From Allomyces arbusculus (Eukaryota; Blastocladiomycota; Blastocladiomycetes; Blastocladiales; Blastocladiaceae), in the NCBI GenBank assembly GCA_027604705.1, contig JADHYV010000013.1, positions 418,092 through 482,091 of the forward strand: 64,000 nucleotides of DNA, written 5' to 3'. Shown here in pieces: positions 45,223-55,640 of the stretch (within the stretch, counting starts at the first letter, position 1; every line of letters starts with the position of its first letter). The notes beneath the pieces are model-generated. The model searched no databases and was not told where the DNA came from. It saw only the letters and a list, made by a program, of their open reading frames with translations. The translations under genes and the position numbers were made by a program.

Positions 45223-47487
45223 ATGGCGTCCTCGTCGGCCCGCATCGTCAAGGCCGGGTATCTCTCCGTCAAGGAGGACGGCTTGATGTCGTTTCTCTGG
45301 AATAAGCGCTGGGTCGTGTTGCGCGAGCAGACGCTGGCGCTGCACAAGAGCGAAGTGCGTCTTTTCCCTGTTCCCAAGTCTGTCGGTAGCCATGGCGGTC
45401 GCGCTGACGCTTTCGTTCCGCTCCTTCTCCACCCGACCACGTTCGATAGTCGTCGACGCAGGCCATCTCGGTCGTGTTCCTGTCGTCGCTGACCGGCGTG
45501 AACCGGTCCGAGGCCAAGGCCTACTGCTTTGAGCTGCTCACCAAGGACAAGACCTACCTTTTCGCCTGCACGTCCGACCGCGAAGTCTACGAGTGGATTG
45601 ACGAGCTTTACTCGCGGTCCCCGCTCACGGGCGTCTCGGCGCCGACTAACTTCCAGCACAAGGTGCATGTCGGGTTCGACCCGGTCTCGGGCCACTTTAC
45701 GGGCCTGCCGGAGCACTGGAAGAACGTTTTGGCACACTCGGCCATTTCGAAGGAGGAAATGGCCAAGAACCCCCAAGTCGTGCTCGACGTGCTCAAATTC
45801 TACACGTCACAGCAGCACGCGCCCGGCGGGCTCGAGTCGTCCATGGACTCGCTGACCCTCCGTTCCCCCGGGTCGAGTTCCTCGTCGAGCATGGCGCGGT
45901 CCGACTCGAAGCACTCGCTTCACGACGGGAGCGGCATGCGCCCGTCGCCGCCCCCGCCGCACCACCGCGTCCCACCTCCGCCGCGCGACCCGGCCGACGC
46001 CTGGCAGCGGCACCCGACCGACCGCCCGCTCCCGCCGCCGCGCGCGGCCCCTGGCGCGTACGCGGGCTCGCACGTGTCGGTCTCGAGCTCGGCCGTGTCG
46101 GCTGCCGTCGCGCGGCAGGCCGAGCGCGAGGCGCTCGCTCAGCGTGACCGTGAGCGTGACCGTGAGCGGGAACGCGCGCGCGCGCACGCCGCGGGCCCGC
46201 CGCCGGCACCGCACCGTCGTCCATCGTTGGGCGATACGCGCGCGGCCGCACAGCGCGACCACCATGCGCCGTCGCCGGCGCTCGCGCACTCCAAGTCGCA
46301 GCCGCAATTGCACGCGCATCGTCCTCCGCCGCCCGTGCCCGACGCACCGGTGCCGAAACCGCCAGCTGCGGCGGTCCCGATGCCGCCGGTACCCGCGGAC
46401 CCGGCCCCGGCGCCTGCGCCCGAGAAGAAGAAGCGCAAGGCGCCGCGCATGACGATCCAACAGGTCTGCGACAAGCTGCGCACGGTGGTGTCGAGCGACG
46501 ATCCGTCGGTGTATATCAAGCAGAAGAAGATTGGCCAGGGCGCGTCCGGGTCGGTCTATGTGGCCAAGCACGCGATCACAGGCGTGCGCGTGGCGATCAA
46601 GCAGATGGACTTGAATTCGCAGCCGCGGCCCGAGTCGATTGTGAACGAGATTATTGTCATGAAGGAGTCGCAGCACGCGAACATCGTCAACTACCTCGAT
46701 TCGTTCCTGGTGCGCCAGGAATTGTGGGTCGTCATGGAGTTGATGGAGGGCGGCGCACTCAACGATATCATCGACTCGAATTCGCACATGGTCGAGCCGC
46801 AGATTGCGGCCATCACGTACGAGGCGCTCAAGGGGTTGCATCACTTGCACCAGAAGAACATCATTCACCGTGACGTAAAGTCCGATAACGGTGCGTTTCC
46901 TACTCTTAACTTCTTGGACTCTTGGACGCCCGTTCCTGGATGTGATGCTAACGAATGCTTGTACCGTTTCTTTCAGTTCTCATGGACGCCGAGGGCCGCG
47001 TTAAGATTACCGATTTCGGGTTCTGCGCCAAGCTCAACGACAACCGGTCGAAGCGCGCGACCATGGTTGGCACACCCTACTGGATGGCGCCCGAAGTCAT
47101 TCGCCAACAGGAATACTCGTTCAAGATTGATGTGTGGAGGTGCGTACCCTCTTCGCTACCCGTTGATCTCACGTTTCGGCCTTGAGCTCACCTTTCATTG
47201 TGTGCATTTCTAGTCTTGGCATCATGGCGATCGAGATGCTCGAGGGCGAGCCGCCATACCTCGACGAGGAGCCCGTCAAGGCGCTCTACATGATTTTGGC
47301 CAATGGCACGCCCAAGATCAAGCACCCGGAGCGCTTGTCACCCGAGTTCAAGAGTTTCCTCGACCAGTCGCTCAAGGTGGAGGTCGCGCAGCGCGCGTCG
47401 TCGAACGAGTTGCTCGACCACCCGTTCATGCGGCTTGCGTGCCCTGTCACGGAGCTCGCACCGCTCGTGCGTCGCGTGCGCCACTAA
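45223..47487 (+). CDS. p21-activated kinase, Cla4 type (PH-CRIB-kinase)
   Basis: Ste20-family Ser/Thr kinase activated by Cdc42/Rac, controlling polarity and cytokinesis in fungi. Exons 45223-45354, 45462-46890, 46977-47139 and 47214-47487, with introns of 107, 86 and 74 nt, join to 665 residues. The PH domain spans about residues 7-95 (KAGYLSVKEDG, WNKRWVVLRE, EVYEWIDELY). The CRIB motif begins at about 101 (VSAPTNFQHKVHVGFD) and continues into the autoinhibitory segment. A Pro/Ser/Arg-rich linker follows (about 150-380), with PPPP and PPPAP stretches that could bind SH3 domains. The kinase domain runs from about 395: GQGASGSVY, AIKQMD (catalytic Lys), HRDVKSDN, DFGFCAKL, GTPYWMAPE. The PH domain makes it Cla4/Skm1-like rather than Ste20-like. 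Confidence 0.94.
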
Positions 47488-47927
47488 GACGTGGCCGCAG
47501 TTTGTCGGTTCAGTTGGTGTGCCGTTGTCTGCTGCTTTTCGGTTGCGTTCTTCTTTTTCGCGCTCGAGCTCGAGGTGCTTTCTTTAGCTGCCCTCGTCGT
47601 TCTCCACCTACATTGCCGTTTGTTGTTTGCTGTTTACGTTCCCGTTTTGGTCGTTTCGTTGTTTTTTCTTTTCTTTTGGCTTCCTTCTCCCACCCCCTTC
47701 TTGGCCGCTCTCCGCCACCTTGACCCCTTACCCGCGTCCGCAACGGCGCGGTGTTGGGTCAAGTGTATGTATCTATCACCGCGGGCGGAGTGTGGGCACC
47801 TGTATCGTTCCTGCGCGATGGCGCGTCATGTAGACCACACGATCTTCAGGATAAATTCTTGGAATGGAGTGGATATTTATCGATCACCACATGCCCTCTT
47901 GTCAGGCCGAATCAACAACCGAGCGTG
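47488..47927. other. Intergenic, pyrimidine-rich
   Basis: 440 bases with a T/C-rich stretch at about 47560-47700 downstream of the kinase; convergent with the hydrolase pseudogene. No gene recognised. Confidence 0.4.
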
Positions 47928-49011
47928 TTACAACCGCGCGACCAGCGGCGCGCCGACCGCATCCTGCGCACCACTCGGCGCCGCGACGACGCCCTCCACG
48001 GGTACGATCGCATCCAAGAACCGGTGCACCGCGTCCAATGCAGCTTGGGCATGTGGCACCTCGTGCCCCTTGTCGTACATATTCACGACCGGGTTCGTAA
48101 ACGCGCGCACCAGCTGCGCCGACCGCGTTGCCGGGACAACAGTGCCATGGCGGTCCAAGATGTGCACGTCCGCGTCATGCACACCTCGTGTGCGCGGCCC
48201 ATGGTCGCAAGACATGAAGTTGGGGTAGATGGTGCATCCGGGCAATGTGTGTGGCGTGAACCCGCTGATAAAGATTGCGAATTGAAAGGGGATATCGTTG
48301 GATCGAAGGCGGAGAGTGGGGAGCGGAGCTGCGAGACGAGGAGCGCCACGCGGCTGGCAATGCATGCGCCTGGAGGAAAGAGAGGGTGGAGAAGGTGGTT
48401 AGGCGACAGCAGGGGCAGGGAACGGGGTGGAGAGAGCGATTCGTAACAATCGCGAGGACAGGAACAGGGAGCGAGTGGAACGGGGAGCACAACGGCGAGA
48501 CGGACTTTACGAGTAAGCGAATATCGCTTGAAAGGGGCCTTGGTCGCGCAAAACCCGGGCGGGGTACTCCAACGATGCGGCCACCATGCGCGGCGGACTT
48601 CGGCAAAGCGAGGACCTGATCGATGCCCAGGCTGGAGTCAGTGGATGACAGTCTCCACCCTCGCTGCGACCACGACGAATCGGTAGACGGATAGACATTG
48701 GTAGAGAGATTGTACATACCGCTCGTTGTCTTGTCGGATCGTCCTTGGCGGGCTCAAAGCCCATCACGTAATGCGGCGCCGTCACATAGACTGCGCGCGG
48801 GCGATCATGGTCAGACCATGGTTCACGCGTCGCGGCGGTGGAGCGGTACGCAGCGGGTACCAAAATCGACGTGATCCTTGAGCGACTCGCGGAGCACTGT
48901 GATCGCCTTGGCCAGAACCGCTCCGGCATGGGAGTGGCCGTGCAAACACAGCACGCGCAGCCGTGTCCTGGGCCGGTTGGAGGTCGTGGTGGCCTGCTCT
49001 TGAGCAAGCAT
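47928..49011 (-). pseudogene. FSH1-type serine hydrolase pseudogene
   Basis: Minus strand, homologous to the intact gene at 49350-50267. Exon 1 keeps RLRVLCLHGHSHAGAVLAK with an ATG at 49011, and exon 2 keeps YVTAPHYVMGF. After RRAWW, a deletion of about 43 bases relative to the intact copy shifts the frame. In SLEYPARVLRDQGPFQAIFAYS the next codon, Gln in the intact GFSQG elbow, is TAA, directly after the catalytic Ser. The last exon (VALLVSQLR, then FQFAIFISGF, TVVPATRSAQL and GHEVP) needs another frame change. The GTAAAG that creates the stop could in principle act as a splice donor, but this would not repair the other frame changes. An upstream open stretch (49012-49152) contains CPCC and CPAC pairs of unknown meaning. 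Confidence 0.8.
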
Positions 49012-49349
49012 GGTTGTTGCCGGCGCGGCTGATGGTGCGCTTGATGGTGCTCGCTGGGAAACGTGCTCGTTGCAGGCTGGGCATTGGAGAGCGTTGGCCT
49101 GGCCCGGTCCCCTCATCGTGCACTCCCACCCACAGCAGGGGCAACTGAGCATTCTTCGATACGGGCGCAGAGCAATGGAAACCCATCAAGTTTTGGTTTC
49201 GCTGATGCTGGCATGATCTTGAACACATGCCCAGGGATCGGGCTCTGGATTGTTCTTTTGCTTTGGAATTCCGTGTGCGCCAAGTCGAGTGTCGTCAACC
49301 AATAATAATTACACAATCTTTCCATGTATATGTCAATCAATTTCACTTT
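49012..49349. other. Intergenic between hydrolase copies
   Basis: 338 bases; includes the 3' flank of the intact hydrolase and the upstream side of the pseudogene. Confidence 0.4.
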
Positions 49350-50267
49350 TCACATTCTCGCCCGTGGCACGACCGCGTCCAAGAACCGGATCACCGCTTC
49401 GATCGCCGCCGCGTCCTGTGGGACATAATGCCCGCCATCGTGCGTGAACACGACCGGGTTCGCAAACGCGCGGGCCAGCTGCGCCGACCGCGCGGCTGGG
49501 ACAATATCATCGCTGTGGCCCCACATGTGCAGCGTCGGCGTCGTGCACAGGGCCGCGCTACCGCCGTCCAGGGAAGCAGAAGGGTAGTACTGTCGGTGCA
49601 CGTGCGCGCGCGATGGGTGGCCGCCGACCAGGATCGCGAATTTAAGCGGCGGTATGTCGGTCATAGGGGCGGCGGGCGGGAATTGGCGTTGTGCGACGAG
49701 GAGCGTTACGAGGCCCGCAGCAATCGAACCTGAGGGTGGAGAAGGTGCGTGAGATGATGTATGTGTTGTGAACATTGGCGGATGGGCGGACCTTGTGAGA
49801 AACCGAAAATTGCATCGAATGGGCCTCGGTCGCGGAAGACACTGGCGAGGTACTCCAACGACTCGTCGGCACCAATGTACTTGAACACGGCGGTCGTGTC
49901 ATCAAAGTTCCACCACGCGCGGCGGCCCTCTGGCAAGGGAGAGTGCCGGCACGCGTTAGGACCCGGTCACGCAGCTGCTGGGCAGGTTCCGCGGCGAATA
50001 GCAACGGCACCGTTTTTTTTCGGATCGCTGTCATTCGAGGGCACGTAGCCCTGAACGTAGTTTGGCGCCGTCACGTAAACTGTGTTGGACAACCATAGTC
50101 AGGTTCGTGGGTGATTGTCGCGGTTGGTTGGTCGCAAAGCTGGTACCAAACTCGGCACGATCCTTGAGCGCCTCACGGAGCACGGTGGTCGACTTGGCAA
50201 AAACAGTGGCGTTTTGGTGGTAGCCGTGAAGACAAAGGACACGGAGTGGTCTGCTGGCAGTCATCAT
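49350..50267 (-). CDS. FSH1-type alpha/beta serine hydrolase
   Basis: Family of small alpha/beta hydrolases (yeast Fsh1-3, human OVCA2); natural substrates are esters but poorly defined. Exons 50267-50147, 50079-50011, 49929-49792 and 49729-49350, with introns of 67, 81 and 62 nt, give 235 residues, close to the usual 220-270. N-terminal LRVLCLHGYHQNATVF is the family's oxyanion-strand motif. The nucleophile elbow is GFSQG. RRAWW, ESLEYLASVFRDRGPFDAIF and LKFAILVGG match the family. The Asp is in GHSDDIVP and the His in GGHYVPQ, so the catalytic triad is complete. It lies next to a decayed paralogue, so the pair arose by tandem duplication. Confidence 0.9.
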
Positions 50268-50792
50268 CGTGCCGGAAAGCGAAATGGAATGCTTTGGAGG
50301 TCACAGGCGAGCTTGGAAAGCAAGCACTGGCGTCAGTAAAGTTGAAGGTGCTTTGATCGCAGTTTGTGGATTTCGGAAAAGCCAAGGATGCTGAGGATAT
50401 GAGGGGTTTTAAAATTCGCACAGCCAGTGAGTGGCATCTAGAAATATGCATGTGAACTTCTAGAACCACGAGTCAAGCAAGACACGAGCGAGTTCTTGGT
50501 CGAGCAAGAACGACTGCGCGCAGGCCCGCAGGGCGTCAGGAACGGGCATTTGAAGCGTGTGAAGCTTGGGAAAGCAGCAACTAGCATGAGTGAGCACCGG
50601 CAAGCATCGCCAAGGCTCTCTGTCCTTGACCGGCTCACGGCATGTTGTCGTCATTACTTCTTGGTCTTTTTTCTGAGTCTCATGCTCACGAATGCCCACA
50701 AGTCGAATACATACACAGCACTTAGTCGCGATCTGTATAATGAACAAAGCACGCACAACTCGCAAGCATTTCCACACTACCACCTATCCTGA
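50268..50792. other. Intergenic
   Basis: 525 bases. A minus-strand open frame ending at 50460 has a coding-like leucine-rich end (LPVPDALRACAQSFLLDQEL, written here in part). It may be a remnant of another gene, but the upstream part looks random; not called as a gene. Confidence 0.3.
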
Positions 50793-53090
50793 CTATTCCT
50801 TGAGCCCACTCCGCTGCGACCGGCCGTCCCGGGTCGGCCCACTGCGCGTCGACCCGCCGCGCTCATCAGCAGTCGCCGACGCCGCGTCACCCTCCCCCTC
50901 GGCCTCGACCGCAATCGCCAGTTGCTCCTCGACCCACTTGCGCATCTCGGCCGCCTCCTCAATTCGCTTCGGAATCGCATCCACCAGTGCCTTAATCTCC
51001 GCATCCTTCTGAAAATCGCGCGGCGCCGTGCGCTGCGCGTACTCGAGCACGCGCGTCACCGCGTTCAGCAACCCCAATCGGCCCTTATCCGCGTTCCCCC
51101 ACGCGGGCGTCGTACCCAACGCGCGCTTCACAGCCTTGCCCACGTTGTCGTCGTCGAGCTTGAACGCGCGGAGCGCAACGCCTGCGGGCGTCGTGAGCCA
51201 CACATCACGCCGCGCAGGGGTCGCGGGGAACGCCGTCGCCGCCGCGTCGGCAAGACGGAGGATCGCGCGCAAGTGCGCGGCACGCAGCGGGCCGTCGAGT
51301 TGGTTGTTCACGTCGGCCGAGAGAGTACGGACAAACGGCTCAAACGGATCGGCGTTGTCGAGCCGCGATAGAGTCGTGGCCGTGGCGTGCATGACCGCGT
51401 TGTAGTCGTCCATGGACAGCGGCAAGGCCGGGAGCATGCGCAGGACCGCTGACGACGGCGGGCGCGCGGAAATCAGGTCGATGATTTGCTTGAGCGGCAC
51501 GTCGTGCCAGACGTGGAAGTAGGCAGTGAGCAGCGTCGTGGGGCGGCGGAGTTGCGCCCATGCCGAGAAGAGCACCGAGATGGCGAGCTGGCTTGGCTTC
51601 TTGTTGGCCGCGGAACGGTGCAAGGCGGGGAAAAGTTCCTCAATGAAGAGCGGCGTCTCGGAGGTCGTCACTGCGGGGGTCAGCGTGGCCAGTGGTGCCG
51701 ATGCCGGAACCGGGGTCGGTTCCTCTTTCGAGTTCGCACCAAACAGGTCGATCTGAATGCCGCGCGTGTTGAACTTGGATTGATCGGTATTGGCGGCCGC
51801 ACGCGCCGCTGACGCCTCTGCTGCTGCCGCCGCGGTAGCCGCGGTCGCAGCGTCAACGATCAGCTTGTCCATCTGGAACGCGAGAATTACGAGCCAATTT
51901 ACGGTTGGCTCCGGCAACGGGAAGAGCGTCCTGGTCTCGAACCGCGTCGTTGGCAAATTCTTGAGCGCATCGGGCAGCGGCGGGAACTCAATCTCGCGCG
52001 CCTTGCCGCCCTGCAGCTTGGCCCAGAGGTGCAGCGGTGCCGCCGCGTCGCGCGGGTCGTCAAACAGCTTGGCGACCATGCACAAGACACTGATCAGGTG
52101 CCCGTCGACGGTGATGGTCCCGGCCAGCAGCTGCCTCCAACACTCGTTGTAGACCTTGACCAGCTGCTCGCGCGGGACCTTGGCTGGGTTCTTGGCCTCG
52201 TCGAGCAACGTCGTGAACGCGACGCCGTCAACGTACTTTTTCCCAGCCGCGACGTCCTGCAGAACCAAATCGGCAGCGAGCTCCCACTGCTCAGCGCGCA
52301 CCATGCACTGCACAAAGGTGTTGTAGACAAACGGGCTCACGCGCGCGGGCGCGTCTCCGCCCTTTGTACGATGCACGGCCTCCCACAGACTGCGCGCCTC
52401 GTTGGCCTTGTTCGGGCTCGTTGAGTTGGAAACGGCGAGGAACACGAGCGACCACGTATGGTCGTCGGGCTTGGCGCCACGCTTCTTCATGTCGACAACG
52501 AGCGCGCGCGCACGCTTGGCGGCACCCTCGGCCGCATACTCGTGCAGGACCGGGTGCCAGACGGCTGCCTCGCCTGCGGCATGCGGTGAGTTGTGGATAG
52601 CAGCGAGCGCCTCGTCAACGCGACCCTGCGCAACACGCCGCGCAACGTGGTCGCGCAGCAAGTACGAGTCTTGGAATCGCGGGATTTTCAGGTCCTTCGC
52701 CGCTTTCGAGGACAGCGACGGACGGAGGTCGACAGTGTGCCCAGCGTCGGCTGCGCACGAAGACGATGGAAGACGGTCGCGCCAGTGGCTCGTGCCAAAC
52801 GACTTGCGCAGCTGCGCACGGTGTTCGGCAGGGGTCGGCCGTGGACCCTTGCGCTCGACGGGTGCGTCCTTGGCCCCGCGTTTGGCAAGCGGCCGCTTGC
52901 GCGCATTCTTCGCGGCGGTAGCTCGCTCGACCGACCCCGAGTCGTTGATTCGTCGGCGAGAAGTATGCACAGAGGCCGTCTGTATGCTTGCGACACAAAC
53001 CGCAGCAGTGAGCTGGGCCGAATTGCTCGACCAGCTTAGGCTCCTGGACAGGCGCGAGGCGACGACTGCTGATACCAAGAACCTGGACAT
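50793..53090 (-). CDS. Mitochondrial PPR-like protein (intact copy)
   Basis: Single-exon, 765 residues from the ATG at 53090; an in-frame ATG at 53264 would add 58 residues rich in Q. I prefer 53090 because the resulting N-terminus (MSRFLVSAVVASRLSRSLS) is a good mitochondrial presequence and the decayed copy also keeps an ATG-Ser-Arg at this point. The body is helical with pentatricopeptide-like pairs: AVWHPVLHEYAAEGAAKRARALVVDM, DDHTWSLVFLAVSN, SPFVYNTFVQCMVRAEQWELAADLVLQD. These units fit PPR/TPR superhelices that bind organellar RNA. The middle has an Ala-rich linker and the C-terminus is charged. It is probably an RNA-processing or translation factor in mitochondria; target unknown. Two related decayed copies follow on the same strand. 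Confidence 0.75.
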   Translation of the reverse strand: MSRFLVSAVVASRLSRSLSWSSNSAQLTAAVCVASIQTASVHTSRRRINDSGSVERATAAKNARKRPLAKRGAKDAPVERKGPRPTPAEHRAQLRKSFGTSHWRDRLPSSSCAADAGHTVDLRPSLSSKAAKDLKIPRFQDSYLLRDHVARRVAQGRVDEALAAIHNSPHAAGEAAVWHPVLHEYAAEGAAKRARALVVDMKKRGAKPDDHTWSLVFLAVSNSTSPNKANEARSLWEAVHRTKGGDAPARVSPFVYNTFVQCMVRAEQWELAADLVLQDVAAGKKYVDGVAFTTLLDEAKNPAKVPREQLVKVYNECWRQLLAGTITVDGHLISVLCMVAKLFDDPRDAAAPLHLWAKLQGGKAREIEFPPLPDALKNLPTTRFETRTLFPLPEPTVNWLVILAFQMDKLIVDAATAATAAAAAEASAARAAANTDQSKFNTRGIQIDLFGANSKEEPTPVPASAPLATLTPAVTTSETPLFIEELFPALHRSAANKKPSQLAISVLFSAWAQLRRPTTLLTAYFHVWHDVPLKQIIDLISARPPSSAVLRMLPALPLSMDDYNAVMHATATTLSRLDNADPFEPFVRTLSADVNNQLDGPLRAAHLRAILRLADAAATAFPATPARRDVWLTTPAGVALRAFKLDDDNVGKAVKRALGTTPAWGNADKGRLGLLNAVTRVLEYAQRTAPRDFQKDAEIKALVDAIPKRIEEAAEMRKWVEEQLAIAVEAEGEGDAASATADERGGSTRSGPTRDGRSQRSGLKE

Positions 53091-53359
53091 GGTTCTTGCC
53101 GTAGCTAAATGGAATTGAGTGCGCCGGGTTGCTGGTGGCCTATTGATCCAAATCGAGCAGGAAGCCAAGTTGTTGACAATGGTCGGTGTTCGTTGCCGTT
53201 GGGTGTGTTGTTGCTGTTGTTGATCACACATCGTGATCTGTTGATCAGGCAAGCAAAGCACCATGCCTCCAAGTTGCCCGAAGGAATGATTCGTGCCTGC
53301 TCCGATCCCATATTTAATTGCTCACGTCCCCCCTTCGCATCACAAGATTCTATCGCGTT

Positions 53360-55388
53360 TATTCGCGCCCCTCCCTCGCACCCAAAATCTCGCCGGGAAC
53401 TCGACCTCGTTTCCCTTTCGCGGCGCTCCCTCGCGTCACCATCACGCCAGTCCGCAATCGCCCGCGCCATCTGCTCGTCGGTCCAATTACCCATGGCCCG
53501 ACCCTCCTTGACCCGCTGCGAGAGTGCATCCAGGAACTGGTCGTCTGTCGCTCCCATGCCCTTCCCCCCCGCGCTCGCTCGAGAATCCGCGTGATTGCGC
53601 GCGTCGTTGTCAACCAGTTCTTGAGCGTCATCCCCGACGGCTTGGCCGGATCAAACAAGCGCTGCACGGCCTCCTCGACCGTGTCGCGGTCGAGGTCGAG
53701 CGTCCGCAGGACCAGGTACGCCAGCGACTTGCGTCAGGTCGCGAGGTCCATTGTGGCGGTCGGTGGGAAAACGTCAGTCGCGGCCTGCGCGAAATGCAGG
53801 ATCGTGCGCAATTGGAAACGCGCATGGTGGGGAGATTGGGCAGGTACTTGAGGACGTCGGCGACGAGCATGTGCATGAGCGGTTCGATATCGTCCGGATC
53901 AGTCACAGTCGGTAGGATCGCGGTCAGGGATTGCATGACGGCGCTGTGGTCGTCCATAGACAGCGTGTGGGCAGCGATTTTGCGCAGGACGGCTGCCGGC
54001 AACGGTGCGCGCGTGTCTTCCAGGAGTTCGGCAAGTTTCTTGAGCGACTTGCCGTGCCGCGCGTGGAAGTAGGCAATGAGCAGCGTCGTCGGACGGTTGC
54101 ACTGCGACAGAGCCGAAAGGAGGATCGAGGTGCCAAAAGGGCTCAGCTTCCTGGCAACTGTGCCTGTGGTCACGACGCGGAAGACTTGCTCGGTGATAAG
54201 CGGCGCGTCCGTGAGTGAATCGGTGCGCGCAGGGGCCGGATCGGACGTCGCTGCAAGCAGGTCTAGTTGAGCGTCGAGCGCGTCTGCTGGAGCCGAATGA
54301 CCAGACTTGGCAGCGAGAATCTTGTCCACCTGAAATGCGAGCAGCATAAGCCAGTTGGTGGTCGCTTCCGGGAGCGGGAACGAGTCCGACACATGGTGCT
54401 GAGCAGGTGCGCGTCGACGGCAATCTTCCTCGCCAGAAGCTGCATCCATCATGCATCGTAGGCCTTGAACAGTGTCTCGCGTTGAGCAGGGGTCATGATC
54501 CGCACCTCCTCGAGCAGCGCTGTGAATGCAATTTCCGTGACAAACGACTGGCTGGCGGCCGCGTCGCGAAGCACCAGGTCAACCGCCGAGGCCCACTCGC
54601 CGAGTTGCACGAGACACTGCAAGTAAGCGCCATACACGGTTGGGCTTGCACATGACGACCCGTCCTGAGCTGAGCGGAGCACACTGGTCTAGACACCATG
54701 CGCGTGACCAGCGGCCTTGCCCCGACTCCTCAGCTTGGAGATCGCCATGAACACGAGCGACCACGTGTAGTCGTCGAGATCTGCGCCGTGCCTCTCCATG
54801 TCGCGCACGAGTTCGACAGCGCGCATGGCAGCACCGTCAGTCGCGTACTGTTCCAAGACCGGATGCCAAACTGCAGCCACCCTTGCAGCCTGCAGCGACG
54901 CGAAGATTGTCACAAGCGCGTCGTCAATGCAACCCAGGTCAATGTGATGCGCCACGGAGTTGTAGAGCAGGTGCGGGTGCTGGAATTGCGTCACGGCCAC
55001 AAAGTTGGCCATCACCGATGCCGACTACGTTGGCGGCGGCAGGGACCGACCTGCTGCTGCGGAACTCGGAGTTGTCGGGCCTGAGCGCGTCCGTGTAATC
55101 CAGTAGCCCGCGTTGTAAAACTTGTCGCGTTCCGTTTGGCGCCAGACATCAAGATGGGCTGCATGCCTGCGATCCGCAGACCGGCCACGTCCGCTCGATT
55201 GGGGATCGTTCTGCCGCTGGTGCGAAGACAGTGTGGAGGCTGTCTGCAAACTCGCGACGGTCGTAGCGGGAGCAGTGCCGAGGATTACCGCACGCACGCG
55301 GACTGCTGGGGCCGAATGCCTCGACCAGCCGGAATGCAGGCGGGACAGGCGCGAGGCTACAGCTGCTGAAAACTGTGAGCCTGGACAT
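53360..55388 (-). pseudogene. Decayed tandem copy of the PPR-like gene (copy 2)
   Basis: Minus strand. Fragments follow the order of the intact gene but in changing frames. MSRL start at 55388; AVWHPVLEQYATDGAAMRAVEL and DDYTWSLVFMAIS at 54700-55015; VYGAYLQCLVQLGEWASAVDLVL at 54449-54682. The longest piece is at 53628-54452: TTNWLMLLAFQVDKILAAKS, CNRPTTLLIAYFHARHGKSL, LSMDDHSAVMQSLTAIL. The end has TLKNWLTTTRAITRILERA and, in another frame, DEQMARAIADW. Several hundred residues match the intact copy by eye, but at least four frame changes and missing segments mean it cannot make the whole protein. The long C-terminal-side ORF might still be expressed alone. Confidence 0.85.
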
Positions 55389-55640
55389 GGTGCTTGATGT
55401 TTGACGACACTTTGACTCGAGTGCGCTGAGTCGTTGGTGGTCTATGGTCCAAATCGTGCAGCAAGCTGAATTTGGTCATGGCCGTGCCGGTTGTAATTGT
55501 GTTGCTTTCAACCTGATGCTCAGATCACGAACGACCAATCACCAGCAAGCATGAACAACGTAAGAAAGCGCACAGAAATTAGAGATCTGCGACCCATCAT
55601 AAGTCTTGATTCATTTCTTCTTATCCATTACCACGAAATC

